A DNA stretch of 64,000 nt from the NCBI RefSeq assembly GCF_009862265.1, contig NZ_WWGX01000104.1, positions 186,183 through 250,182 on the forward strand, written 5' to 3'. A model generated the notes under the pieces. It made no database searches, was not told where the DNA came from, and saw only the letters and a list, made by a program, of their open reading frames with translations. The translations under genes and the position numbers were made by a program. Of the stretch, positions 1 to 8,610 are shown in pieces. Every line of letters starts with the position of its first letter. Within the stretch, counting starts at the first letter, position 1. This DNA comes from Streptomyces sp. SID8352. Lineage in GTDB: Bacteria > Actinomycetota > Actinomycetes > Streptomycetales > Streptomycetaceae.

Positions 1-697
1 CGGCCGGACCGGAGATCGAGATGGCGGCTGCGGTGGGGGAGTTGGGAACGGGGACGGCCAGGCAGCGCACCCCGATCTCCTGCTCGTTGTCGTCGATGGC
101 GTAGCCCTGGCGGCGCACTTCCTCCAGGGCCGCGAGGAAGCCGTCCGGAGTGGTGATCGTCTTCTCGGTCGCGGCCGGCATGCCGGTGCGGTGCAGCAGG
201 GCGCGCACCTCGTCCGCCGGGAAGTCCGCGAGCAGGGCCTTGCCGACGCCCGTGGAGTGCGGCAGGACGCGCCGCCCGACCTCGGTGAACATCCGCATCG
301 AGTGCTTGGACGGCACCTGGGCCACATAGACGATCTCGTCGCCGTCCAGCAGGGCCATGTTCGCCGTCTCGCCGGTCTCCTCCACCAGCCGGGCCAGATG
401 GGGGCGCGCCCAGGTGCCGAGCAGCCGGGAGGCGGACTCCCCGAGCCGGATCAGGCGCGGCCCGAGCGCGTACCGCCGGTTCGGCTGCTGGCGCACGTAT
501 CCGCAGGCCACCAGGGTGCGCATCAGCCGGTGGATGGTGGGCAGCGGCAGGCCGCTGCTGGCGGACAGCTCGCTGAGGCCGACCTCGCCGCCCGTGTCCG
601 CCATCCGTTCGAGCAGGTCGAAGGCGCGCTCCAGGGACTGGACGCCGCCTGTGGCGGCCCTGGCGGAGTCGGTGCTGCTGGCCCTGGACGTCGGCAC
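1..697 (-). CDS. allR: IclR-family regulator, probable allantoin repressor (3' end outside window)
   Basis: The leftward frame opens at a GTG (697) with GAAAGGA about 8 nt upstream and stays open to the window edge, giving about 232 residues of a family usually near 250-260. Residues about 18-75 form the IclR winged helix-turn-helix (LSELSASSGLPLPTIHRLMR), followed by the effector domain with MFTEVGRRVLPHSTGVGKALLA. It diverges from the allantoinase and allantoicase genes, the arrangement expected of AllR. IclR-type AllR proteins repress allantoin genes and release DNA on binding a pathway intermediate; that part is family knowledge. The missing C-terminus lies left of base 1. The role is inferred from context and is fairly secure. 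Confidence 0.82.
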   Translation of the reverse strand, partial: MPTSRASSTDSARAATGGVQSLERAFDLLERMADTGGEVGLSELSASSGLPLPTIHRLMRTLVACGYVRQQPNRRYALGPRLIRLGESASRLLGTWARPHLARLVEETGETANMALLDGDEIVYVAQVPSKHSMRMFTEVGRRVLPHSTGVGKALLADFPADEVRALLHRTGMPAATEKTITTPDGFLAALEEVRRQGYAIDDNEQEIGVRCLAVPVPNSPTAAAISISGPA

Positions 698-885
698 GGC
701 GCGTTCCTTTCGAGGCTGGCGGAAAGGCTGAGCCTACCCGCGGCCGGTCGACCCCCCGCTCGCACAGGGGCGCATTCTGCTTCCCGAAAGCATAATTCCG
801 CTCTGAGGAAATGACTACCGAGGCGGCATCGGCTCCGGCCGGAGTGCGCCCCCTTGACGGTGCGATGAAGGGGCGGGAAGACTTC

Positions 886-902
886 TTCAACAGAACGTTG
901 AA
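886..902. promoter_or_regulatory. Inverted-repeat operator in the allR-allB divergent region
   Basis: A perfect TTCAAC-N5-GTTGAA repeat lies in the 324-bp gap between the two divergent genes. A TTGACG at 854-859 could serve as the -35 of the rightward promoter, which would place the palindrome over the start of transcription. The rest of the gap (698-1021) holds an AT-richer patch at 778-812 and no convincing coding sequence. Binding by the adjacent IclR protein is inference. Confidence 0.55.
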
Positions 903-1021
903 ACCCGTGGTGCGGCAGGGAGTGACGAGCACGACGGCCCCCTGTTCTCGCGCCGCCGACCAGACGGCCGGCCGACCGGTGGACCCGCCGGCCGGCGGAC
1001 CGTCGGCGAGGAGGGGGACCG

Positions 1022-2431
1022 GTGACCGGAGCCGATCTGGTGCTGCGCTCGACCCGCGTCGTCACCCCCGACGGCACGCGCGCCGCGTCCGTCGCCGTGA
1101 CCGGCGGGACCATCTCGGCCGTCCTCGCCCACGACGCCCCCGTACCGCGGGGCGCCCGGCTGGAGGACGTCGGGGACCTCGCCGTGCTGCCCGGACTGGT
1201 CGACACCCACGTCCATGTGAACGAACCGGGCCGTACCGAGTGGGAGGGCTTTCGGACCGCCACCCGCGCGGCGGCGGCCGGCGGCATCACCACGCTCGTC
1301 GACATGCCCCTGAACTCCCTCCCGCCCACCACGACCGTCCGGCACCTGCGGACCAAGCGGACCGCCGCCGCGGGCGCCGTCCACGTCGACGTGGGCTTCT
1401 GGGGCGGCGCCCTCCCGGACAACGCCGCGGACCTGCGTCCGCTGCACGAGGCCGGGGTGTTCGGCTTCAAGTCCTTCCTGTCGCCGTCCGGCGTCGACGA
1501 GTTCCCCCACCTCGACCGGGCCGGGCTCGACCGGACGATGGCCCGGATCGCCGCCTTCGACGGCCTGCTGATCGTGCACGCGGAGGACCCCGGCCGCCTC
1601 GCCGCGGCGCCCCGGCCGGACGGCCCCTCGTACGCGCGCTTCCTGGCCAGCCGCCCCCGGGAGGCCGAGGCCACCGCCGTCGCGGCCCTGATCGACGCGG
1701 CCCGGCGGCACGGCACCCGCGTCCACCTCCTCCACCTCTCCTCCGGCGACGCCCTGCCGCCGATCGCACGGGCCCGGGCGGAGGGCGTCCGCCTCACCGT
1801 GGAGACCTGCCCGCACTACCTCACCCTCACCGCCGAGGAGGTCCCCGACGGAGCCGCCGAGTTCAAGTGCTGCCCGCCCATCCGCGAGGCCGCCAACCGC
1901 GAACCGCTCTGGCGGGCCCTGGCCGACGGCACCATCGACTGCGTGGTCACCGACCACTCACCGGCCACCGCCGACCTGAAGACCGGTGACTTCGCCACCG
2001 CCTGGGGCGGCGTCTCCGGACTCCAGCTCAGCCTCTCCGCCGTCTGGACCGAGGCCCGGCGGCGCGGACACACCCTGGACGACGTCGTCCGCTGGATGTC
2101 GGCGCACACCGCCCGGCTCGCCGGGCTCGACGCCCGCAAGGGCGCCATCGCCCCCGGCCGCGACGCCGACTTCGCCGTCCTCGACCCCGACGGCACGTTC
2201 ACCGTCGACCCGGCCCGCCTCCACCACCGCAACCCGGTCACCGCCTACGCGGGCCGCACCCTCTCCGGCGTGGTCCGGTCCACCTGGCTGCGGGGCCGGC
2301 GGGTCATGGCGGACGGCGTCCCCGGCGCGCCCCGGGGACGGCTCCTGACCCGGCCCCTGCCCCGGCGCGGTCCGGCCGACCGCCGGGACCCTCCGCGCGG
2401 CGCGGCCCGTCCTTCCGAAAGGAGCCCGTGA
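1022..2431 (+). CDS. allB: Allantoinase
   Basis: A 469-aa cyclic amidohydrolase that hydrolyses (S)-allantoin to allantoate in purine catabolism. The metal-binding [15 protein letters not shown] near residues 63-77 is the allantoinase/dihydroorotase signature. A carboxylated-lysine region (GFKSFLS, about 155), HLLHLSS, ETCPHYL and the VVTDHSPAT Asp motif follow in order. The length is near the family norm of about 450. The start is GTG at 1022 with GAGGAGGGGGA just upstream. The last bases (GTGA) overlap the allantoicase start, implying translational coupling. The proline/arginine-rich tail after residue about 445 is atypical and may be dispensable. Confidence 0.93.
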   Translation: MTGADLVLRSTRVVTPDGTRAASVAVTGGTISAVLAHDAPVPRGARLEDVGDLAVLPGLVDTHVHVNEPGRTEWEGFRTATRAAAAGGITTLVDMPLNSLPPTTTVRHLRTKRTAAAGAVHVDVGFWGGALPDNAADLRPLHEAGVFGFKSFLSPSGVDEFPHLDRAGLDRTMARIAAFDGLLIVHAEDPGRLAAAPRPDGPSYARFLASRPREAEATAVAALIDAARRHGTRVHLLHLSSGDALPPIARARAEGVRLTVETCPHYLTLTAEEVPDGAAEFKCCPPIREAANREPLWRALADGTIDCVVTDHSPATADLKTGDFATAWGGVSGLQLSLSAVWTEARRRGHTLDDVVRWMSAHTARLAGLDARKGAIAPGRDADFAVLDPDGTFTVDPARLHHRNPVTAYAGRTLSGVVRSTWLRGRRVMADGVPGAPRGRLLTRPLPRRGPADRRDPPRGAARPSERSP

Positions 2432-3672
2432 TCACCGTGACGGCCCAGCAGGACCCCCCGCCGTACCGCTTCACCGGAGCGGCGGCCCCCTACGCGGGCG
2501 GCGACCCGTACGCCGACCACCGCGCCGCCGACCTCCCCTTCACCCGGTACACCGACCTCGCCGACCGGCGGCTCGGCGCCGGGGTCGTCGCCGCCAACGA
2601 CGAGTTCTTCGCCCCGCGCGAGAACCTGCTGGTGCCCGGGCCCGCCGAGTTCCACCCCGGGGACTTCGGCCACAAGGGGAAGGTCATGGACGGCTGGGAG
2701 ACCCGCCGCCGCCGGGGCGCCTCGGCCGGGCGGCCCGGACCGGAGGAGGACGAGCACGACTGGGCGTTGGTCCGCCTGGGCGCGCCCGGGGTGATCCACG
2801 GCGTGGTCGTCGACACCGCGCACTTCCGCGGCAACCACCCGCGGGCCGTCTCCGTCGAGGCCACCGCCGTGCCCGGCTCGCCCTCGCCCGGCGAACTGCT
2901 CGCCGCCGACGTGCGGTGGACCGCGCTGGTCCCGCGCACCGAGGTCGGCGGGCACGCCGCCAACGGCTTCGCGGTCGCCGACCGGCGGCGCTTCACCCAT
3001 GTGCGGCTGCGGCAGTACCCCGACGGGGGAATCGCCCGCCTGCGCGTGCACGGCGAGGTCGTCCCGGACCCCGCGTGGCTGGCGGCGCTCGGCGGCTTCG
3101 ACGTGGTCGCCCTGGAGCACGGGGGCCGGGTCGAGGACGCCTCGGACCGCTTCTACTCCCCGCCCGGCAACACCATCATGCCGGGCCGCTCCCGGCGGAT
3201 GGACGACGGCTGGGAGACCCGGCGCCGCCGCGACCGGGGCCACGACTGGATCACCTACCGGCTGGCCGAGCGCGCCCGCCTCACCGCCCTGGAGATCGAC
3301 ACGGCCTGTCTGAAGGGCAACGCGGCGGGCTGGGCGTCGGTGTCGGTCAGGGACGACGGCGACGCGGGGGACGGCGGCGGGCACCAGGGGGAGGACGGCG
3401 GGCACGCGCGCGAGGACGGCGGGCGCGCGGGCGAGGGGGCGGGGGACCACCCGGGTGCGAGGAGCGGTGGCGCGTGGCGGGAGGTCCTGCCCCGCACCCG
3501 TCTCCAGCCCGACACCAACCACCGCTTCGCGCTCCCGGCGGCCGTCGTCGGCACCCACGCCCGGCTGGACGTCTACCCCGACGGCGGAATCTCCCGGCTC
3601 CGCCTCTTCGGCACCCTGACCGATGACGGCGCCGCCCGCCTCCGGGCCCGCCACCAGCGGCCGCACGGCTGA
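2428..3672 (+). CDS. alc: Allantoicase
   Basis: A 414-aa protein with two tandem allantoicase repeats, each carrying the family hallmarks: FFAPRENLL...[14 protein letters not shown] in the first and FYSPPGNTI...[13 protein letters not shown] in the second, each followed by a jelly-roll segment ending YPDGGI(A/S)RLR. It converts allantoate to (S)-ureidoglycolate and urea. The start is GTG 2428 with AAAGGAG at 2417-2423, overlapping the allantoinase stop. About 40 Gly/Asp/Glu/His-rich residues (near 311-348) are inserted between helper strands of repeat two. This insert looks like a recent low-complexity expansion and keeps the frame open. Confidence 0.93.
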   Translation: MITVTAQQDPPPYRFTGAAAPYAGGDPYADHRAADLPFTRYTDLADRRLGAGVVAANDEFFAPRENLLVPGPAEFHPGDFGHKGKVMDGWETRRRRGASAGRPGPEEDEHDWALVRLGAPGVIHGVVVDTAHFRGNHPRAVSVEATAVPGSPSPGELLAADVRWTALVPRTEVGGHAANGFAVADRRRFTHVRLRQYPDGGIARLRVHGEVVPDPAWLAALGGFDVVALEHGGRVEDASDRFYSPPGNTIMPGRSRRMDDGWETRRRRDRGHDWITYRLAERARLTALEIDTACLKGNAAGWASVSVRDDGDAGDGGGHQGEDGGHAREDGGRAGEGAGDHPGARSGGAWREVLPRTRLQPDTNHRFALPAAVVGTHARLDVYPDGGISRLRLFGTLTDDGAARLRARHQRPHG

Positions 3673-3695
3673 CGGCTACACCGGGGCCGTCCCGG

Positions 3696-3741
3696 GGCGG
3701 GCGCGGCGGCCCCCGGACGGGCGGGGGCCGCCGCGCCCGCC
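3696..3741. terminator. Strong hairpin terminator after the allantoin operon
   Basis: Two perfect 19-bp G+C arms (3696-3714 and 3723-3741) flank an 8-nt loop, 24 bp after the allantoicase stop. No U-tract follows, as is common for Streptomyces terminators. Confidence 0.75.
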
Positions 3742-3818
3742 GGGTTTCACGCGGCAGCGGGGCCGGTACCGGTGAGCGCGGACCCCTCCGCACGCCACCG
3801 CACGAAAGGCGCAACGCC

Positions 3819-4427
3819 ATGGGCAAGCTCGTCGTGACCACCTTCCTCACCCTCGACGGCGTCTACCAGGGGCCGGGCGGCCCCGAGGAGGACCCCAGGG
3901 ACGGCTTCACCCAGGGCGGCTGGAGCGTCCCGTACGGGGACGAGGACTTCGGGCGGTTCGTCACCGACGTGTTCGGCCGGGCGGGTGCCTTCCTCCTCGG
4001 CCGCCGCACCTACGACATCTTCGCCGGGTACTGGCCGCACGTGACCGACCCCGCCGACCCGATCGCCGCCCGGCTGAACGGGCTGCCCAAGTACGTCGTC
4101 TCCAGCACCCTGGCCGACCCGCGGTGGACGGGCACCACCGTGCTCGGCGGCGACCTCGCCGGGGAGGTCACCGCCCTCACGGCCCGCACCGACGGCGAGG
4201 TCCAGGTGCACGGCAGCGGCGCCCTCGCCCGGTCCCTGCTGGACCTCGGCCTCGTCGACACCGTCCACCTGCTGACCTTCCCGGTCGTGCTCGGCGCCGG
4301 GCGGCGGCTGTTCCCCGAGGGCACCGCGCCGACCGCCTTCCGGCACACCGGCGGCGGTGTCACGGGCGCGGGGGTCTCCATCCGGACGTACGAGGTGGCC
4401 GGACGCCCGGAGTACGGCTCGTACTGA
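3819..4427 (+). CDS. Dihydrofolate reductase / RibD C-terminal-like protein
   Basis: A 202-aa protein of the RibD_C/YyaP-like fold. It shows the N-terminal strand MGKLVVTTFLTLDGVYQGPGG, the FLLGRRTYDIFAGYW motif (about 60-74), NGLPKYVVSSTL, and the C-terminal HGSGALARSLLDLGLVDTVHLLTFPVVLGAGRRLF, all standard for this family of probable NAD(P)H-dependent reductases. Substrates of these free-standing members are largely unknown. ATG 3819 follows CGAAAGG by about 11 nt. It is separated from the allantoin operon by the terminator and is probably a single transcription unit. Confidence 0.85.
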   Translation: MGKLVVTTFLTLDGVYQGPGGPEEDPRDGFTQGGWSVPYGDEDFGRFVTDVFGRAGAFLLGRRTYDIFAGYWPHVTDPADPIAARLNGLPKYVVSSTLADPRWTGTTVLGGDLAGEVTALTARTDGEVQVHGSGALARSLLDLGLVDTVHLLTFPVVLGAGRRLFPEGTAPTAFRHTGGGVTGAGVSIRTYEVAGRPEYGSY

Positions 4428-4754
4428 CCCGCCGCCCCCGCGCGGGGCGACGCGGCGCCACGAAGGCCGCGGGGCGCGGAGTGCCGGGCCCGGAGTGCTG
4501 GACGCGGAGTGCCGGGCCCGGAGTCCGCCTCCGTCCCGGTCCGCCGTCCCGTTCGCTCCCCGGCGGTGGAGCCGGGCGTGCCCGCGACGGTCCCGGTCCG
4601 GCCCCCGCCGGACCGTCCGGGCACGGACGCGCGACCGACACGAGGGGCTCGGGGCCCCGTGGAGCCGCCTTCCCGCCCGGCCGCTGATGGCCCCGTACGG
4701 CGCCGACGCCGGGCACGGAGCCACTGACCGGCTTCGGTCCGGGCGGTGACCGGC

Positions 4755-5110
4755 CGCTGCGGCTCCTCCAGCCGCGCGGGGGCGCCCCAGAGGGGGGCGA
4801 GCTCGTTGCGGGCTTCCCCCTGAGCAGGATCTGCGGCCTGCTCGAACTGCCCGGCCGCCTCGCGCAGTTCCTCCGCGGCCGCCCGCCCGGCATCCGGGCC
4901 TTCGGGAGCGGCCGGGGCCGCGGCGAGCGGTGCGAGCGCGGCGGTGGGCTGCCCGGCCAGGACTGCGCGGACGGCCTGGCGGATCGCGTCTAGGGGGAAC
5001 CCCTGCCCGGCAGGCGGCCCTTGCCGATGGTGCGCCGCGCGGGGATCCCGGCGTGGGGGAACTCCTCCTCCGCGGGCTCGGCCAGTGCGGGTCGGATCTG
5101 CCGCACCGTC
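4755..5110 (-). pseudogene. Decayed coding stretch, unidentified
   Basis: The interval 4428-5517 has no intact gene. On the minus strand two consecutive protein-like segments appear in different frames. One reads AEPAEEEFPHAGIPARRTIG and then GKGRLPGRG (about 5105-4985); the next reads PLDAIRQAVRAVLAGQPTAA and continues Ala/Glu-rich (about 4990-4755). One indel near 4990 would join them. I do not recognise the family. Amphipathic composition and normal third-position bias argue for a former gene, but chance openness in 73% G+C DNA cannot be excluded. The rest of the interval shows nothing I can name. Confidence 0.3.
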
Positions 5111-5517
5111 TGCGGAGGCCGATCTGCGGCGCACCGGTAACAGTGGAGAAGACCGGGAGGGCATCCTGGACCAGCGGCCCGACATCGCTACGGCCGTCGC
5201 TCCGCAACTGCCCCACCACGTCCGCGCTGTATCGCCTTCCACCCCGAGAGCAGCCGAGGCGCCCGCGTCCTGCCCCTGATCCGGGCGGCCGAGCCCCGCC
5301 CTGCGTGGTCCCCGCGCACGCGGAGTTGCCGAAGAGGTACCGGAAAGGGCTTCGCCACCCTGCGCGCGGCCATGCACCCGTGCCGCCACCACCGACAGGG
5401 CGCAACTAGCCTGACCCCGCCCACACATGACGGGACGAGCAGCACCGCCCATGGGCGCGGGTCAGCACCCGTATGATCCACGGGACCCGAAACCACGAGC
5501 GGAGGGCGGCCCGTTAT

Positions 5518-5590
5518 GCCTCAAAGGTCGAAGTCAGGTAAAGCGAGTAAAATCCGCCCTCGGCCAGAGTAAAATCTCTGGTCAACTCCT
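5518..5590 (+). promoter_or_regulatory. CRISPR leader
   Basis: This is the AT-richest stretch in the neighbourhood, directly abutting the first repeat on the side expected for a type I-E leader given the repeat orientation. It contains the decamer GAGTAAAATC twice (5545-5554 and 5567-5576), 22 bp apart start to start. Leader function is inferred. Confidence 0.65.
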
Positions 5591-6054
5591 GTGATCCCCG
5601 CGCACGCGGGGGTGGTCCCGACCAGTGCCACCACTCGGTCCGGTAGTTGATGTGATCCCCGCGCACGCGGGGGTGGTCCCCCTCCCGCGAGGGAGGGAGC
5701 GCCTTGTGCGAGGGTGCCGAGTGATCCCCGCGCGCGCGGGGGTGGTCCCCGCCTCGGCGGTTACCACCCGTCCGCGGTGACGTGATCCCCGCGCAAGCGG
5801 GGGTGGTCCCCAGAGGGTGAAGACGCTGCCGAAGCCGGTTGCGTGATCCCCGCGCACGCGGGGGTGGTCCTCGGTCGAAGGGCGACCAGGGCCCCGAGTC
5901 GTGGTGATCCCCGCGCACGCGGGGGTGGTCCCCGGGCCCGATTCGGCTCAGGAATCGGGCCCGAGTGATCCCTGCGCACGCGGGGGTGGTCCCGGCTGGC
6001 CCGGGCCACCGGCTGGCCGCCGTTCGTGTTCCCCGCGCACGCGGGGGTGGTCCT
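5591..6054 (+). CRISPR. Type I-E-like CRISPR array, 8 repeats and 7 spacers
   Basis: The 29-bp repeat begins GTGATCCCCGCGCACG and ends GGGGGTGGTCCC. Its CCCCGC...GCGGGG stem resembles E. coli-type I-E repeats. Repeats start at 5591, 5652, 5721, 5782, 5843, 5904, 5965 and 6026. Single-base variants occur in repeats 3 (A to G), 4 (C to A), 5 (last base T) and 7 (C to T); repeat 8 has two changes. Spacers are 32 nt except the second (5681-5720), which is 40 nt. Degeneracy at the right end marks it as the ancestral trailer, so transcription should run left to right. No cas gene lies within the window on either side. Confidence 0.95.
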
Positions 6055-6432
6055 CCCTCCGGGCTGTGGCGCAGGCCCTGCTGGAGTACCGCAGCAGCGT
6101 CCTCGGGCGCCTTGGGGCCGGTAGGCGTGTTGGGAGGGCCGGAGACCTCCGTCCTGCCCAGCGACGGCGCTCGGGCCCGGAAGACGGTGAGTGGCTGTTC
6201 CGCTGCCTGGTTCGCCGCCGGGGAAAGGAGGACGGGGTCCATCTCCCCGACCATGGCTGCGGCAGCGGGGTTCCTGTTCGTCAACACCGAGCACGGGAGG
6301 GCCGCTTCACGGGGACGGACGCCCCGACCCGGCCCGGCTTCCGGATGCCGTCCCGAACCCGCGTCCCGTCGCCGCCGCCGTCGGGCCGGGGGGTGTGCGG
6401 GGCGGCCGGTCCACGCACGTCATGATGAGCGC
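6055..6432. other. Intergenic stretch after the CRISPR array
   Basis: 378 bp with no supported gene. Open frames crossing it are continuations of frames held open by the CRISPR repeats. No clear promoter for the downstream ribonuclease gene was identified. Confidence 0.5.
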
Positions 6433-6852
6433 ATGCGATTCCGACTCCCCTCACGGGCCGCGCGGTCCGGCGTCCTGGCGGCGCTCGTCCCCGCCCTGCT
6501 CGTGGGCGGCTGCTCCGTCTCCCCGGACCCCGACGGGACCGCCGCGCGCCCCGCGGAGACCGGCGCCGTCGGCCGTGTCTGCTACGGCGACCTGCCCGCC
6601 CAGGCGCACGACACCCTGCGCCTGATCGAGCGGGGCGGCCCCTACCCGTACTCCCAGGACGGGACCGTCTTCCGGAACCGGGAGGGCGTCCTGCCCGGCC
6701 ACGCCGTGGGCTACTACCACGAGTACACGGTGCGCACCCCCGGTTCCCGCACCCGCGGAGCGCGCCGCGTCGTCACCGGCGACGGGCACCGGGAGGAGTA
6801 CTACACCGCCGACCACTACACCTCGTTCGCCCGCGTCGACCGGAGCTGCTGA
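6433..6852 (+). CDS. RNase Sa-family guanyl-specific ribonuclease, predicted lipoprotein
   Basis: A 139-aa precursor. Residues 1-27 form a signal ending in the lipobox-like VGGC (Cys27). The mature part aligns closely with Streptomyces RNase Sa: VCYGDLP, DTLRLIERGGPYPYSQDG, YYHEYTV, RTRGARRV and YYTADHYTSF. The catalytic Glu (HEYTV), Arg (GARRV) and His (DHYTS) are all present, as are the two cysteines (VCYG and the final DRSC) that close the family disulfide. RNase Sa cleaves RNA after G. A lipobox would tether the enzyme outside the membrane rather than release it. No barstar-like inhibitor gene is adjacent. ATG 6433 is the first in-frame start giving a signal peptide; its ribosome-binding site is weak. 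Confidence 0.92.
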   Translation: MRFRLPSRAARSGVLAALVPALLVGGCSVSPDPDGTAARPAETGAVGRVCYGDLPAQAHDTLRLIERGGPYPYSQDGTVFRNREGVLPGHAVGYYHEYTVRTPGSRTRGARRVVTGDGHREEYYTADHYTSFARVDRSC

Positions 6853-6861
6853 GGCCGGGCT

Positions 6862-6890
6862 CCGGACGCGGTGCCGGGGGCCGCGTCCGG
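6862..6890. terminator. Bidirectional terminator between convergent genes
   Basis: Perfect 10-bp arms (CCGGACGCGG / CCGCGTCCGG) with a 9-nt loop, placed between the rightward ribonuclease gene and the leftward 66-aa gene. Confidence 0.7.
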
Positions 6891-6932
6891 GGCGGGGCGT
6901 GTTTGGGGCGGGGCCCGGCGAGGGGCCCGCCG

Positions 6933-7133
6933 TCACTCCGGCGGACGGCTCTCGGCGGCCACGAACAGCGCGAGGGCCAGCACGATCAGGGCCGCGCTCG
7001 CGTAGATCTCGTAGCCCTCCAGGAAGCCCAGGCGGTGCACGAGCCCCCAGTTCCAGTCGGTGAACCGGCTCACCAGGCCCGCCACTCCCTGCACCAGGGC
7101 GAGGGCTCCGACGATCTCCAGCAGTCTCTTCAT
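6933..7133 (-). CDS. Small membrane protein (66 aa)
   Basis: ATG 7133 to TGA 6933. Two hydrophobic segments (residues about 4-22, IVGALALVQGVAGL; and about 45-60, ASAALIVLALALFVAA) flank a polar centre with aromatic residues (FTDWNWGLVHRLGFLEGYEIY), ending ESRPPE. This predicts a two-span hairpin in the cytoplasmic membrane. It resembles small actinobacterial membrane proteins of unknown function. The gene diverges from the histidine kinase gene that starts 178 bp away, so shared control is possible but not shown. Confidence 0.75.
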   Translation of the reverse strand: MKRLLEIVGALALVQGVAGLVSRFTDWNWGLVHRLGFLEGYEIYASAALIVLALALFVAAESRPPE

Positions 7134-7297
7134 GCCCCGACCCTCGCCCCCCGGTCCCCGCCCGCGCATCGGCCACGGGGCCGGTCCCGTCCGACCGAAG
7201 CAGCCGATGACCGCGGTCCCCGCCGCCGAAAGTATCCGGACCCCCGACTTCGGTCTCCATCTCCCCGCCACGGCGCCGGTGGCTCCCCGGGCCTGCG

Positions 7298-7311
7298 TAG
7301 ATTTGCGAACC
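7298..7311 (+). promoter_or_regulatory. Leaderless-type promoter of the histidine kinase gene
   Basis: TAGATT at 7298-7303 lies 8 nt before the GTG start at 7312 and no ribosome-binding site is visible, the pattern of a leaderless Streptomyces transcript. The -35 is not clear. Confidence 0.5.
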
Positions 7312-8610
7312 GTGAGCGAAGACAGGCCGGCGCGGATCACCCCGGCGTTCCCAGGGCGCCGCTGGCTGCTGCCGTCGGCGCTGGTCGAGCAACTCGACCC
7401 GGAGCCGTCCGGGCGGCGCCCGCGCCGCACCGCCCGTGACTGGCTCGTCGACTTCAGCTGCTTCCTGCTCGCCGTGCTGCTCGGCGTGCTGAACCTGGAG
7501 ACGTTGCGCCGGGAGCCCGGCCTCGGGCAGGGCCTGAGCGCCGCCGACCAGGTGATCGGCGCCCTCGCCTGCGCCGCCGTCTGGCTGCGGCGCCGCTGGC
7601 CGGTCGGGCTCGCGGTGGTGATGGTGCCCGTCGGGCTCGTCTCCGTCGTCGCCGCCGGGACCACCCTCGTCGCCGTCTTCACGGTGGCCGTGCACCGGCC
7701 CTTCCGCTACGTGGCCTGGATCGCGGGCACCGTCATCGCCGTGCAGCCCCTCTTCTACCTGTGGCGCCCCGACCCCGACCTGCCCTACCTCGGCTCGGTC
7801 TTCTTCAGCGCACTGCTGATCACCGCCGTCGCGGGCTGGGGCATGCTGGCCCGCTCCAAGCGGCAACTGCTGCTCAGCCTGCGGGACCGGGCCCGGCGCG
7901 CCGAGACCGAGGCCCGGCTGCGGGCCGAACAGGCCCAGCGGCTCGCCCGGGAGGCCATCGCCCGGGAGATGCACGACGTGCTCGCCCACCGGCTGACCCT
8001 GCTCAGCGTGCACGCGGGCGCCCTGGAATTCCGGCCCGACGCCTCCCGGGAGGAGGTGGCGCGGGCGGCGGGCGTCATCCGGGAGAGCGCGCACGAGGCC
8101 CTCCAGGACCTGCGCGAGATCATCGGCGTCCTGCGGGCCGGCGACCCCGACGACGCCGGACGTCCCCAGCCGACCCTGGACGCCCTCGGCACGCTGGTCG
8201 ACGAGTGCCGGGAGGCGGGCATGCGGGTCGCCTCCGCCGGGCGGGTCACCGAACCCGGCGCCCTCCCCGCCTCCGTGGGCCGCACCGTCTACCGCATCGC
8301 CCAGGAGGCGCTCACCAACGCCCGCAAGCACGCCCCCGGCACCGAGGTCACCGTGACGGTCACCGGAGCGCCGGGCGAGGGGCTGGACGTGACGGTGCGC
8401 AACACGCCGCCGACGGGCGCGGTCCCCGCCGTCCCCGGCTCCGGGCAGGGCCTCATCGGCCTGACCGAACGCGCCACCCTGGCCGGGGGCACCCTCCGCC
8501 ACGGCCCCACCCCCGACGGCGGCTTCGAGGTCGCGGCGCACCTGCCCTGGACGGACCGACGGGCCGACGGACCGACGGGACGCGGGACGGGGCGGGGGAA
8601 CGGGACGTGA
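7312..8610 (+). CDS. Two-component sensor histidine kinase (NarL-partner, HisKA_3 type)
   Basis: 432 aa from GTG 7312. The N-terminal half has several membrane segments (residues about 45-175, with LVDFSCFLLAVLLGVL, VVMVPVGLVSVVAAGTTLVAV and YLGSVFFSALLITAVAGWG). The HisKA_3 dimerisation domain carries the phospho-acceptor His221 in REMHDVLAHRLTLLSVHAG. An HATPase_c domain follows with YRIAQEALTNARKHA (N box) and GQGLIGLTERATLAGG (G box). Small sensor kinases of this shape pair with LuxR/NarL regulators; the likely partner starts 780 bp downstream at 9390. The signal sensed is unknown. The Asp/Gly/Arg/Thr-rich C-terminal 20 residues are low complexity. Confidence 0.92.
   Translation: MSEDRPARITPAFPGRRWLLPSALVEQLDPEPSGRRPRRTARDWLVDFSCFLLAVLLGVLNLETLRREPGLGQGLSAADQVIGALACAAVWLRRRWPVGLAVVMVPVGLVSVVAAGTTLVAVFTVAVHRPFRYVAWIAGTVIAVQPLFYLWRPDPDLPYLGSVFFSALLITAVAGWGMLARSKRQLLLSLRDRARRAETEARLRAEQAQRLAREAIAREMHDVLAHRLTLLSVHAGALEFRPDASREEVARAAGVIRESAHEALQDLREIIGVLRAGDPDDAGRPQPTLDALGTLVDECREAGMRVASAGRVTEPGALPASVGRTVYRIAQEALTNARKHAPGTEVTVTVTGAPGEGLDVTVRNTPPTGAVPAVPGSGQGLIGLTERATLAGGTLRHGPTPDGGFEVAAHLPWTDRRADGPTGRGTGRGNGT

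Noticed and set aside
5514-6287. Minus-strand frames across the CRISPR array giving repeated GPPPRARGS/DHPRVRGDH peptides
   Set aside because: They are translations of the 29-bp repeats; no start signal and no domain.
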